From positions 1-48,904 of IMG/VR virus record IMGVR_UViG_3300027816_000146: a stretch of 48,904 nucleotides of DNA. One strand, 5' to 3'. The stretch is from a virus. Below the pieces are notes generated by a model. That model did not search any database. It saw only the letters and a program-made list of their open reading frames with translations, and was not told the DNA's origin. Positions 13,318 to 21,918 of the stretch are shown here, in pieces (position 1 is the first letter of the stretch; every line of letters begins with the position of its first letter). A program made the position numbers and the translations under genes.

Positions 13318-14308
13318 CAATAGCCTTAACCAATTTGTCTACCACTTTTGGATTATCACGAAGGAACTGCACGGCTTTTGCTCTACCTTGTAGCCGCTCC
13401 CCTTCCACGGTGTACCAAGCGCCACCTTTTTCCACGACTCCGCACATTTCGGCAACATCAAGGACTTCTCCTATTCTATCAATACCAACAGTTTCTCCTT
13501 GGTAATAAAAATCATACTGACCAGATAGATTTGGTGGACCTAACTTATTATAATCAATAATCCAGTTTACTGGTCTTCCTACCCTTTGCTCAATAATCTT
13601 ATCGCCAACTTTAACGCCAGCTTTGATCGCATTCGCTTCAGCTTCCGAGCTCCATAATTTAACAACAGTAGATGAGAAGAATTTAACCGCCATTCCACCC
13701 GTCGGAATATGCGAAGCATGCATAGACCCAAACTGATTACGCTGTTGTGATATGAGGACAAGAAGCGTGTTCTTATTCGCATAGTTAAGCATTTTAACTG
13801 CATGAGTCATATCCTTTGCTTCTGCGCCTATCTGTTTGGTATCTTCTAACTTTTTTAACTCTGAACTATCTTTTTCAAAATAGATTGCTGGAAGTAGCGC
13901 AGATATAGAGTCAACTACAATTAAGTCTACGTTTGCCTCCATTAATTGTGTAGCAACGTCAACCATATCGTTAATTGTTTTTGCTGGTGAGTAAATTAGT
14001 TTAGATGAATCAACACCTAACTTTTCCGCCCAACCTTTATCATATGATGCTTCTGCATCAATCCATGCACAGGTTTTGCCGTTCTTCTGTGCCTCTGCTA
14101 TCATCTGTAGGCAGAAAGATGACTTACCAGCAGACTTGTTTCCCCAAACTAAGACTTGTCTTCCAAAGCCAAGTCCTCCTTTTAAGGCTAGGTTCAAACC
14201 AATGCTAGGCGTTGGTTGTCGCTCTACTTGAACATCTACTGCTGATTGTACTCTTGATCTTGTTTTTGGATCTAACTTTGCTAATATATCATCTATTACA
14301 ATTGTCAT
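13304..14308 (-). CDS. recA: RecA/UvsX-type recombinase
   Basis: A 334-residue strand-exchange ATPase. Walker A is GNKSAGKSS (residues 56-64), the catalytic Glu region is AWIDAEASYD (81-90), Walker B is DLIVVDSISAL (128-138), and the switch/L1-L2 region includes LISQQRN...GGMAVKFFSS. It promotes homologous pairing, used in replication restart and repair. The C-terminal extension is shorter than in bacterial RecA and lacks the long acidic tail, as in phage forms. It has its own extended -10 promoter in the 30-nt gap upstream, so it may head a transcription unit with the nuclease and resolvase. Confidence 0.93.
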   Translation of the reverse strand: MTIVIDDILAKLDPKTRSRVQSAVDVQVERQPTPSIGLNLALKGGLGFGRQVLVWGNKSAGKSSFCLQMIAEAQKNGKTCAWIDAEASYDKGWAEKLGVDSSKLIYSPAKTINDMVDVATQLMEANVDLIVVDSISALLPAIYFEKDSSELKKLEDTKQIGAEAKDMTHAVKMLNYANKNTLLVLISQQRNQFGSMHASHIPTGGMAVKFFSSTVVKLWSSEAEANAIKAGVKVGDKIIEQRVGRPVNWIIDYNKLGPPNLSGQYDFYYQGETVGIDRIGEVLDVAEMCGVVEKGGAWYTVEGERLQGRAKAVQFLRDNPKVVDKLVKAIDAKS

Positions 14309-14328
14309 TTATTCTCTTTCTTTCTACT

Positions 14329-14337
14329 ATTATAGCA
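14329..14337 (-). promoter_or_regulatory. extended -10 promoter of recA
   Basis: TGCTATAAT in the gap between the MazG-like stop and the recA ATG. With an 18-nt spacer a weak TTCACG -35 can be set. The predicted leader of about 14 nt holds AAAGAGAA as ribosome site. Confidence 0.55.
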
Positions 14338-14338
14338 T

Positions 14339-14686
14339 TTAGAACAGGTTCCCGTGAAGCTTTGGACGCTGTTTATTTTTTTCCATTTTATTATGTAGGA
14401 CCTCGTCAAGGCTATGGAGCACCTGCTCTTCATTTCTCATTGCTGCATATACATCAAGAATTCGAATAATAATATCCGCTATTTCTTCTACCACTTTTTC
14501 AGATCCCTGACTCTTACGAATAGCCTCTAAAACCTCTGTGACTTCGGAGTGAACTAAAGCCAATTTATTTCCAATTTTGTCATGGTTATATTCTCCATCC
14601 CAAAATCCTTTTTCTCGTGCAGTTTCATGTAAAATGGCTGCAAGAGCATCTAGTCCATATTCGCTTACAATATCATGACTGTTCAT
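14339..14686 (-). CDS. MazG-like nucleotide pyrophosphohydrolase
   Basis: A 115-residue all-alpha NTP pyrophosphatase. The metal-binding signature is EVTEVLEA (E-x2-E) followed about 20 residues later by EEIADIIIRILDV (E-x2-D). The N-terminus (AREKGFWDGEYNHDKIGNKLALV) is typical of the phage subfamily. MazG-type enzymes hydrolyse dNTPs or (p)ppGpp to monophosphates, shaping nucleotide pools or damping starvation signals in the host. Preceded by GGAG and closely linked to dnaE. Confidence 0.85.
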   Translation of the reverse strand: MNSHDIVSEYGLDALAAILHETAREKGFWDGEYNHDKIGNKLALVHSEVTEVLEAIRKSQGSEKVVEEIADIIIRILDVYAAMRNEEQVLHSLDEVLHNKMEKNKQRPKLHGNLF

Positions 14687-14867
14687 TTTTACTCCTTAAA
14701 CTAAATTTAAATTTAAACATTTCATTGTCGTACTCAACAACTAATTCTTTATCTTCAGAGGCTGCTTCAACAAATCTAGTAGTCGGTACCGATAACATTC
14801 CATGCTCTTCTAGCAAGGCCACTAGTATCTTATTCAGGCTCATAGACTGAATAATTTCTTCTGTCAT
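14673..14867 (-). CDS. hypothetical protein, 64 aa
   Basis: A short acidic protein starting MTEEIIQSMSLNKILVALLEE and ending with two beta-like strands (KELVVEYDNEMFKFKFSLR). ATG overlaps the dnaE stop and follows AAGGAAAT. It is translated between the polymerase and MazG-like genes. No family recognised. Confidence 0.6.
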   Translation of the reverse strand: MTEEIIQSMSLNKILVALLEEHGMLSVPTTRFVEAASEDKELVVEYDNEMFKFKFSLRSKNEQS

Positions 14868-17800
14868 TTTATTTCCTTAATCATCAATGTGCCGTCATCT
14901 AGTTTTGACAACACAGGCTTACATTTCATTCCATCACGCATTTTTGCTAATGTTATTTTATACATTGAGGGGAATGCAATTGCTCTAGTAAGATTTTTAT
15001 CCTTATCAGACATAACAATATGAGACATTGTCTTGCCATTCTTAGTCTGGTACGGGCTAAAGTTTACCACAATCTTCTCATCTTCTTCAAGACTATATTC
15101 TTTACGATATAAAAAGTCTACAAATATATCCGCAGAATTAGGATTAATATCAGCAACATCTACATATCTTGCTATACGGTTATCTCCTACAAGAATAAAG
15201 TACATCTTTCCAGACTCAATCTGTGTCTGCTCGTGATGAAAAAGACCTATGCTACCAGTTTCATCTACCAGCTCAACTCTTGCCCAGCCTTTGCCACGCT
15301 TAATACTTTTAACCATGCCAAACATTACGAATGATCCAAGTGGGTCAAACTGGTCTATAGTTATTGCTTGTGCTTTAATTCTAGGCGGAATATTTTTTAA
15401 CTCAAATGATGGTATGCCTAGGAATTCGTAGTAGTTTTCTTTTTCTTGACCGCTCCTAGGATTATCCTCAAAGGCAGCACCACCAATAGCGTTAAGAGAG
15501 CTAATAGCCCTACTATTAATGCCGCTTCCTTTCTTTGAGGCTTTTTCAATAAATTCTTTATAATTTGCATATGGTCTTCCTTCTATGATTTTATTTGCAA
15601 TGCTGTCTGATATAAATTTAATTTCTGCCAGTCCAAATCGCAAAGAGTCTTTCTGTAAAGAAAAGTATACATCGGATTCGTTTATATGAGGCAATTGTAC
15701 CCTTAGTCCAAGTCGCTTTGCTTCGATGAGGTATTCTGTTCTTGTGTCTTTGTCTCCTTCATTTTTGAGCGCTGCGAAAATAAACTCCAAAGGATAATGT
15801 AACTTAAGCCAAGCGGTATAATAAGAAAGCATAGAGTAAGCAACAGCGTGAGACCTATTGAACGAGTATCCAGCATGTGCTTCAAAGTCGTGCCAAAGTT
15901 TTTCTGCCTGCTTTTTAGAAATGTGCTTTGAAGCACCTTCAATAAATTTATCCTTGAATTGGTCGAATTCTTTTGCATCTTTTTTCTTTCCAATAATTTT
16001 GCGGACCTTGTCTGCTTCAGACCAAGTCATGCCACCAAGATGAACGCAAGCCTGCATAACTTGCTCTTGATAAACAATTACACCGTATGTATTTTTAGTA
16101 AATGGCTGCATGATAGGGTGTACATACTCCACTGCTTCATTGCCATGTTTTCTATTTATATATGAAGCACCAACTGTATTCATAGCGCCTGGGCGTACCA
16201 AAGCGTTAGAAACAATAAGATCTTCAAATTCTGTTGCGCCCATCTTAATCAGTAGGTTCGTGTAAGGCGTCGCTTCAGCCTGAAAGATACCTTTGGTATA
16301 TCCTTCGCTTAACATTTTATAAACCTCTGGGTCGTCAAATGTCATCTTAGATAAATCAATATTCTTGCCTGTACGTTTTCTAATTGAATTTACAGTATCA
16401 GCAATAACTGATAAGCACTTAAGTCCAAGAGCATCAAGCTTAATTAGTCCAATATCAGCAACAGTATCCATATCATAAGCAATAACTGGTATGCGACCAG
16501 AAGCTTTATCTTCACGGTCTTCTCTAGTTTCGACTGGTCCATAGTTACGAATATCATCTTTAGCAACAATAACTCCTGCAGCATGGATACCTGTACTTCT
16601 GATCTTGCCACGCAATCTTTCTGCAAGCCAAGTAACTTCAGGATATTTCATTCTAAATTCTTTTGTGTTGGGCGAAGTTGCATACTCTTCAAATGTATCT
16701 ACAGACTTTAAGGCATGGTTAACATCTGAGAGTGGGACTAAAAATGCACGAGCAGCATCACGAACTACACCTTTATCCTTAAAATAAGTAAATGTAGAAA
16801 TTGATGCTACGTGCTTAAATTTCTTTTTAAGATAATCCTTGACTTCTTTGCGACGACGGTCTTCAAAATCTGTATCAATATCTGGGAAATCGTTACGCTC
16901 AGGATTAATAAATCGGAAAAACAGTAGGTCATATTCAATTGGGTCTACATCTGTAATACCTATGGAATAGCATACCAAAGATCCCGCCGCCGAACCACGG
17001 CCAGGTCCAACCATGATCTCTTGACCCTTGGCCCAATTAATCATATCTGCCACAATTAAAAAGTAGGAGGCAAATTTCTTATCCTTAATAACTGCCAACT
17101 CTTCCTCTAGGCGAGCCCTATAGACCTCATCTGAGGCCTTCCCAAGCCGTTCTAAACCCTTTTCAGCCAGGTCCCGTAGCTTTTCATCAGCATTGGTCTT
17201 TGGGACTGGCAGAAGGTCAAGGTTTCGATATAGGTCATATTCGCCTACCTTATCTGCTATTTCTAGGGTATTATCAAATATATCTGTTCTATTTATTCCA
17301 GCCTTCTTAAAATCCGCCTCAATTTCCTCACGAGTCTGCATAAATAGATTCATGCCTTTAAATGACATACGGCGGTCAGGATATAAATAATCAAATCTAT
17401 CCCCCATGTCTCTCATCTGACGAGACATTTCAAAGTCTGCATCTTTATTCATTTTAGGGTTGGTAGAAATAATTAATAGGGCTTCTTCTAATAATCTATC
17501 TTCTTCTTTGGCAAAATGTATATCGCCTGTTGCCACCGCCTTAATTTTTAATTCATCTGCCAACTCAAGAAGCTTTGCATTTATTTCTTGCGGATTGTGA
17601 GATTGTACCTCAACATAAAAATCTTCATTAAAAGTTTTCTTAAAATTTTGAAGTAAAAGTTTGGCCTCTGAAAAATCTCCCTTTTCGATAGCCTTACTAA
17701 CAATACCATTGAGACATCCAGACAGTACGATAATACCTTCTGCATACTCGTTCAATACCTCTCTATCAATACGTGGCTTGGAATAGAATCCTTCTGTCCA

Positions 17801-18133
17801 TGCTATTTCTTGCAACTTGTGAATATTCTCTAAACCTTTTTTATTTTTTGCTAATAGAATAATATGATTATAAGCTTGAATACTTTTATCTTTAAATGAT
17901 GATCTATCAAATCTATCTGTTGGCGATATGTATGCCTCTACACCAAGAATTGGCTTTACGCCATATTCTTCACAAGCAATTTGCATTTCACGATGCGATG
18001 ATAGTGTGCCATGATCTGTAATGGCAATAGCAGGCATGCCAAGTATCTTGGCCTGCTTTACTAATTCATCTGGTGAATTTAATCCATCCATTGTTGAATA
18101 ATGGGAATGGACATGCAAATGTATAAAACTCAT
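14864..18133 (-). CDS. dnaE: DNA polymerase III alpha subunit (C-family polymerase)
   Basis: A 1089-residue replicative polymerase. Residues 1-about 230 are the PHP domain, with FIHLHVHSHYSTMDGLNSP and AIAITDHGTLSSH and further His/Asp metal ligands, so a proofreading-type PHP nuclease is possible. The polymerase core includes MVGPGRGSAAGSLVCY and NDFPDIDTDFEDRRR (two catalytic Asp). The GIHAAGVIVA and GYSFNRSHAVAYSMLS regions follow, then helix-hairpin-helix and a C-terminal OB-fold (GSFVMFGMVKSIKRG). A phage relying on a DnaE-type enzyme is uncommon; most carry family A or B. No epsilon exonuclease, clamp or clamp loader is visible here, so the host's may be used. Confidence 0.95.
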   Translation of the reverse strand: MSFIHLHVHSHYSTMDGLNSPDELVKQAKILGMPAIAITDHGTLSSHREMQIACEEYGVKPILGVEAYISPTDRFDRSSFKDKSIQAYNHIILLAKNKKGLENIHKLQEIAWTEGFYSKPRIDREVLNEYAEGIIVLSGCLNGIVSKAIEKGDFSEAKLLLQNFKKTFNEDFYVEVQSHNPQEINAKLLELADELKIKAVATGDIHFAKEEDRLLEEALLIISTNPKMNKDADFEMSRQMRDMGDRFDYLYPDRRMSFKGMNLFMQTREEIEADFKKAGINRTDIFDNTLEIADKVGEYDLYRNLDLLPVPKTNADEKLRDLAEKGLERLGKASDEVYRARLEEELAVIKDKKFASYFLIVADMINWAKGQEIMVGPGRGSAAGSLVCYSIGITDVDPIEYDLLFFRFINPERNDFPDIDTDFEDRRRKEVKDYLKKKFKHVASISTFTYFKDKGVVRDAARAFLVPLSDVNHALKSVDTFEEYATSPNTKEFRMKYPEVTWLAERLRGKIRSTGIHAAGVIVAKDDIRNYGPVETREDREDKASGRIPVIAYDMDTVADIGLIKLDALGLKCLSVIADTVNSIRKRTGKNIDLSKMTFDDPEVYKMLSEGYTKGIFQAEATPYTNLLIKMGATEFEDLIVSNALVRPGAMNTVGASYINRKHGNEAVEYVHPIMQPFTKNTYGVIVYQEQVMQACVHLGGMTWSEADKVRKIIGKKKDAKEFDQFKDKFIEGASKHISKKQAEKLWHDFEAHAGYSFNRSHAVAYSMLSYYTAWLKLHYPLEFIFAALKNEGDKDTRTEYLIEAKRLGLRVQLPHINESDVYFSLQKDSLRFGLAEIKFISDSIANKIIEGRPYANYKEFIEKASKKGSGINSRAISSLNAIGGAAFEDNPRSGQEKENYYEFLGIPSFELKNIPPRIKAQAITIDQFDPLGSFVMFGMVKSIKRGKGWARVELVDETGSIGLFHHEQTQIESGKMYFILVGDNRIARYVDVADINPNSADIFVDFLYRKEYSLEEDEKIVVNFSPYQTKNGKTMSHIVMSDKDKNLTRAIAFPSMYKITLAKMRDGMKCKPVLSKLDDGTLMIKEIK

Positions 18134-18146
18134 AACCGCCTTTGTG

Positions 18147-18168
18147 TTGGGGCCCTTTCGGGCCCCAA
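18147..18168 (-). other. very stable GNRA-capped hairpin between ssb and dnaE
   Basis: TTGGGGCCC, loop GAAA, GGGCCCCAA: nine perfect pairs, mostly G-C, five bases after the SSB stop and 13 bases before the dnaE start. There is no T-run after it, so it is not a standard terminator; it may stabilise or process the message between an abundant protein (SSB) and a scarce one (polymerase). Confidence 0.75.
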
Positions 18169-18386
18169 ACTATTACCAATCTAAGCTACTGCTAGTTGCA
18201 GACTCAGCTTCTTCGGATCCGCCTTCTCCATTAAAGAAAGCTTCTTGCTCTGCGTAAGGTAAATCACGCACAGCAGTTTCTTCTAACTTATACAATTCAA
18301 TGGCTGTGCTATCAAATGGAGTTTCATCCTTTGCTAGCGGAATAATTGTATAACTTGTTTCGGTCTTTAGACCAGTTCTCTTGATA

Positions 18387-18456
18387 CGCCACATGAGATT
18401 TGTGATTGAACCCATTTCTCCCGCCACATGAGATTTGTGATTGAACCCATTTCTCC
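18387..18456. repeat. exact 35-nt tandem duplication in ssb
   Basis: Copies at 18387-18421 and 18422-18456, identical, starting CGCCACATGAG on the plus strand. The length is not a multiple of three, so the reading frame is lost. Confidence 0.97.
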
Positions 18457-18742
18457 TGCGTACTCAATAAGTGTAGGTGTAACGGTTTTACCGCTTGAAC
18501 CCTGTGAAAGAATTGCTACATATGGCTCTTCCTTGCCATCATCTACAAGTACATTGATGTAAAGTCGTGAACGACCCTTCCATCCCGCCTTGTAATCCTT
18601 GCGATGTTGTTCGCAACCATAGCACTTGCCCTGATCATCAGTTGTGCATAGCGCCTTGCGACGATAATCTTTAGGATTTGTGTGCTCTACTGCAATAAAA
18701 CCCAGTCCGAGCTTTTCATTATAATTTGGTGAATCTGGATCT

Positions 18743-18776
18743 AACTCCTGAAGGAAGCGAACTCCTGAAGGAAGCG
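18743..18776. repeat. exact 17-nt tandem duplication in ssb
   Basis: Copies at 18743-18759 and 18760-18776, each AACTCCTGAAGGAAGCG on the plus strand. It shifts the frame and leads to a TAG six codons on. Confidence 0.97.
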
Positions 18777-18913
18777 AATCTTTACGCTTTCTCCATCTTC
18801 AAGCTTTACCCATTTTGCCTTGTTGCCTTCGCCAGATGATTGTGGCTTATCTAGCGCTTTGTTGAGGTCTTTAAGACCCTTTACGATACCCATATAGTTT
18901 CTCCTTTATAGTT

Positions 18914-18948
18914 GACGGTATAGATCCGTCTGTTCTTTCATTATATCA
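18914..18948 (-). promoter_or_regulatory. ssb promoter and leader hairpin
   Basis: TGATATAAT (18940-18948), in which TGA is the stop codon of the primase gene. Nine bases on, a GACGG (18930-18926), seven-base loop, CCGTC (18918-18914) hairpin forms near the 5' end of the message, followed by AAAGGAG and the ATG. No clear -35. Confidence 0.55.
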
Positions 18949-19944
18949 TGGGTTCCAAGATCGATATTCGATATCGGAAACTGCGTTTTTAATACAGGTG
19001 ATAATCTCTTTTTCTGTCATATCTCCAGCATCTTTTGCATCATGTGGGTATATCTTACCATATTCATACGATGCCCACAAGATATCTTTATTCTTTAATC
19101 TATTGGCTATGCTAAATCCTAATTCTCTGCCAGCCAAATCTGCATCTGTCATAATTGTTATACGATTAAAATATCTATTTAGTAATGCTAAATTTTCTTT
19201 TGATAAATGTCCGCCTAAAGTTGCAACGACATTTGGGAATCCAGCCTGATGAATACGGATGGCATCGAAGCTTGATTCAACAACTATAACATTCTCACCA
19301 ATTCTTTTAGCTCTATGTATATTGAACATAGTTTTATTCTTTGGTAAATTTGTACTATTCTTAAATCTTTTTTCTTTAATGGATCTTCCAACAAGACCAA
19401 CTGGCATGCCGTCTGGGCTATGTACTGGCACAATCACCATATCCATTTTGCTGGAGTACCCTAGTTTAAAATAATGCATTGACTCTTCATTTATTCCCCT
19501 GGACTTGAAGTATTCTTTTGCCTCTTCTGAATTGCCTAATTCTGTATAAAGATTGTCTAGTGTCTCCTGTGGAAATTCTTCAAAGTCTGGCTTATCTTCA
19601 AACAATGAGTTCAACGTGTCTTCAAATATATCGTCTGCCTCTGACTTTTTAGACATAATAAATCGTAATACTTCAAACTCATTCTTGCCTAGTATTCTTT
19701 TTACTAAATCTTTTAAGCCGCCCGCCTCTCCGCATGACGGATTAAAGCAGAGCCAAGCTCCAGTTCTTTCGCTGATATAGAAGCATGGGGTGTTTACATT
19801 GTTATGGAAAGGACAATATAGCACAAGGTTATCGTTAGACTCGCCAATTATATTTAGTCCAAGACCTTTTACTATTGCTTTGACGTGACTTGGCGTATAG
19901 AACGAGGTATCAGTTTGCCCTGCGTAATCCCCTCTGATTCCCAT
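18946..19944 (-). CDS. DNA primase with CHC2 zinc finger and Toprim domain
   Basis: About 332 residues from ATG 19944 (MGIRGDYAGQ). The zinc finger is CPFH (C44, H47) with C66 and C71 in AWLCFNPSCGEAGG. The primase core ends in a Toprim fold with VIVVESSFDAIRIHQAG (catalytic Glu) and ITIMTDADLAGRELG (D-x-D). It makes RNA primers at the fork and should work with the DnaB-like helicase two genes upstream. It lacks the helicase-binding C-terminal domain of bacterial DnaG, so it is short for that family. The start overlaps the upstream gene by 73 nt; a start at 19995 is possible but would overlap more. Confidence 0.88.
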   Translation of the reverse strand: MGIRGDYAGQTDTSFYTPSHVKAIVKGLGLNIIGESNDNLVLYCPFHNNVNTPCFYISERTGAWLCFNPSCGEAGGLKDLVKRILGKNEFEVLRFIMSKKSEADDIFEDTLNSLFEDKPDFEEFPQETLDNLYTELGNSEEAKEYFKSRGINEESMHYFKLGYSSKMDMVIVPVHSPDGMPVGLVGRSIKEKRFKNSTNLPKNKTMFNIHRAKRIGENVIVVESSFDAIRIHQAGFPNVVATLGGHLSKENLALLNRYFNRITIMTDADLAGRELGFSIANRLKNKDILWASYEYGKIYPHDAKDAGDMTEKEIITCIKNAVSDIEYRSWNP

Positions 19945-20171
19945 GCCTTCTTCTTTCCTACATAAACTCCATGGATTGTCATTATGAACTTCCATGTCTC
20001 GCCTGTGAATTCTACCGAAAATGCTGGGTCTATGTCAAGGACTCTTGCATATCCCTTGCTTCTCATGTCATGAGTAAGCACATTCTCATATTGATTTTTA
20101 ACTCTGATCATATCAGAATCATCTGCAAATTCTACACGAATTTGAAATCTTTTAATTTGTCGATGAGTCAT
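19872..20171 (-). CDS. hypothetical protein, 99 aa
   Basis: Lies between helicase and primase, overlapping both (20 and about 73 nt). An alpha/beta protein: RFQIRVEFADDSDMIRVKNQYENVL at the start, then FSVEFTGETWKFIMTIHGVYVGKKKAW, which looks like a beta-hairpin region, and a basic end. Position and phase suggest a replisome accessory, perhaps a helicase-loader substitute or helicase-primase linker. No family recognised. Confidence 0.6.
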   Translation of the reverse strand: MTHRQIKRFQIRVEFADDSDMIRVKNQYENVLTHDMRSKGYARVLDIDPAFSVEFTGETWKFIMTIHGVYVGKKKAWESEGITQGKLIPRSIRQVTSKQ

Positions 20172-21405
20172 TCTTCATATTTGGTAGATTCTCATAGATA
20201 GGTTTGATAATACCTCTATTGATATCCCAATCTAAGTAGAAATCAAACTCATGTCCATGACGGTTCTTTCGGCTAACCACTTCAATCATATTTGTATTTG
20301 GATATCTGTGAATAGCCATAGCCATATCTGCATCATATTCAATTGCCTTTGACCAAGCAACTTGGCTCATCATTGGCGGTTCATCTTGGTCCGATATGTC
20401 GTCTGCCGTTGCAGCGGTGATATCAACAATCGGAATATTATTTGAAACTGCTAGCAATTTAAACTCACGAGAAATATTACGGTTACGCTCTACTTCAGAA
20501 TTGCTTCGCTTATTATCATTAAAAAGCTGGTGGTAGTCAAGGATAACTAAGTCAGGCTTATGCTGGTCTATCTTGCCTTGAACTGTTGCTGGAGTAACGT
20601 CTGCCAATCCTTCGTTTGATACAAGGATAAATCCATTCTTATTCTCAAATTTCTTTTTACCCCACGCCTTGAAGTCATCTACATTTACATCACCTTTTGA
20701 GAAATCGCTATTCTTAAATAGACCAGAGCCCATGATAGTATAGATACGGTCACGCATATTCTCTGGGGACATTTCCAGCGAAATAATCATAGGTTTAAAT
20801 CCTTGCTCCCATGCCTTGCATGCAAGATATGATGTAAACCAAGTCTTACCACGTCCTGGCCAACCAATAGCAACAATCAAATGTCCTGGAGCCATGCCTG
20901 TAGGATATGCCTTGTCGATTGCTTCAATGCCAGTAATAATTCCTGGACTACCGCCCATTGCTGCTGAGCGCTCTTTGACAGATGCAAAATGTTGTTCTGC
21001 CAATTCAATATCTGTAAGATCAATATCACGAATATTATTTGTATGCCTGCTCAATCCAGCAAGCTTGCTTTGAATATCTGCAAGAACTCTTGATGCTGAA
21101 TCTTCTTTAAGCGCTGCTCCTGCCTGCAAAATAATAGACTTTAACCTATTAGAAATATATTCATTCTTTAACTGGTCAAGATAGTATCCAGTCTCTGCTT
21201 TTGCTGATGGGTCTGGCTCAAAATCTTTATGACGCTCCATTATAATGCCGACTTCTGGAACAGCCTTAAATTTATAGTAGTAATTCTTTAAGCTTTCCCA
21301 TACATCACGATAGGAGGTAAATAGCTCATCAACGTTAGCGGCAAGCAATGTACTAATATCTTTATTGTTGCATACTGCTGTAATTACTTTTGCTTCTATA
21401 TTCAC
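20152..21405 (-). CDS. dnaB: DnaB-like replicative helicase
   Basis: A 417-residue RecA-fold helicase. Walker A is GWPGRGKT (residues 181-188), Walker B is DLVILDYHQLF, the arginine-finger region is VVSRKNRHG near the C-terminus, and the N-terminal 130 residues are the helical N-domain. It unwinds the fork 5'-3' as a hexamer. Starts at GTG 21403-21405, overlapping the upstream stop. No separate DnaC-like loader is recognised among the neighbours, though the 107-aa protein just upstream could serve. Confidence 0.9.
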   Translation of the reverse strand: MNIEAKVITAVCNNKDISTLLAANVDELFTSYRDVWESLKNYYYKFKAVPEVGIIMERHKDFEPDPSAKAETGYYLDQLKNEYISNRLKSIILQAGAALKEDSASRVLADIQSKLAGLSRHTNNIRDIDLTDIELAEQHFASVKERSAAMGGSPGIITGIEAIDKAYPTGMAPGHLIVAIGWPGRGKTWFTSYLACKAWEQGFKPMIISLEMSPENMRDRIYTIMGSGLFKNSDFSKGDVNVDDFKAWGKKKFENKNGFILVSNEGLADVTPATVQGKIDQHKPDLVILDYHQLFNDNKRSNSEVERNRNISREFKLLAVSNNIPIVDITAATADDISDQDEPPMMSQVAWSKAIEYDADMAMAIHRYPNTNMIEVVSRKNRHGHEFDFYLDWDINRGIIKPIYENLPNMKNDSSTN

Positions 21406-21725
21406 TCTTGTCCGCCTTCTACTAGTTTCTTCGTCTGCTCTCTTAGCATCGCTCTATTCGCTTTATCCTTTTCAATGTCTGACTGAACCTGATCTATTCT
21501 ATCAAAGTTATAGAAAAAGAAATTAAGCGGGTGTCCAGATTTGCTAGTCTTAAAATAATACTCAAGCAATTCTTTGGCACGGTCATATCCTACACTATCT
21601 ATAACATCTTGCATAGCCCACTTCTCACGAAACTTATTTATACGAGGCTTCTTTTTGTATTTCTCTGTATACAAGTTTTCGTATAGAGATATTAGAATGT
21701 AAGGTTCTTTACTTTTTGCCGCCAC
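21402..21725 (-). CDS. hypothetical protein upstream of the helicase, 107 aa
   Basis: Basic N-terminal half, helical; the pattern YILISLYENLYTEKYKKKPRIN then WAMQDVIDSVGYDRAKELLEYYF resembles small phage helicase-loader or replication accessory domains in which a short helical bundle precedes a charged tail (DRIDQVQSDIEKDKANRAMLRE). Overlaps the helicase start (GTGA) and the preceding gene by 17 nt. Inferred accessory of replication; not recognised by family. Confidence 0.6.
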   Translation of the reverse strand: MAAKSKEPYILISLYENLYTEKYKKKPRINKFREKWAMQDVIDSVGYDRAKELLEYYFKTSKSGHPLNFFFYNFDRIDQVQSDIEKDKANRAMLREQTKKLVEGGQE

Positions 21726-21918
21726 TTAATTCCTCTTCCACCTCACGAGTCTTTTGAATAAGCTTTTCTTCAACAAACTTATACACACGCTCTGTAGCAG
21801 AATCTACATTTTCTCCACTACGCACAATATCTTCTACGCCAATACCAATCTTAATACTTTCATAGTTTCCTAAATTTCTGGTAAAAGATAGATCTACTTT
21901 TACTTTTGTCTCTGACAT
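21709..21918 (-). CDS. hypothetical protein, 69 aa
   Basis: A small protein beginning with a beta-strand pattern (ETKVKVDLSFTRNLGNYESIKIGIGVED) and ending in a helix (ATERVYKFVEEKLIQKTREVEEELSGG). The motif L-G-N-Y-E-S-I-K-I is common in short phage proteins of unknown function found near primase and helicase genes (recall). TAATG overlap with the upstream gene. Confidence 0.6.
   Translation of the reverse strand: MSETKVKVDLSFTRNLGNYESIKIGIGVEDIVRSGENVDSATERVYKFVEEKLIQKTREVEEELSGGKK

Larger units (their letters stand above)
18173..18893 (-). pseudogene. ssb: gp32-like single-stranded DNA-binding protein, broken by two tandem duplications
   Basis: The ATG at 18891-18893 follows AAAGGAG. The frame (MGIVKGLKDLNKALDKPQSS...) is thrown off after KIRFLQE by a 17-nt duplication, and later by a 35-nt duplication after GSITNLMWR. 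Removing one copy of each makes 669 nt, a continuous 222-residue protein. It has the gp32-type features: a basic N-terminal segment, a zinc site C-x7-C-x2-C-x2-H in CTTDDQGKCYGCEQH, an OB-fold with KGRSRLYINVLVDDG, and an acidic C-terminus ending SSSLDW, the usual protein-interaction tail. It coats single-strand DNA at the fork and should be essential. The breaks are most likely assembly faults. Confidence 0.85.
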
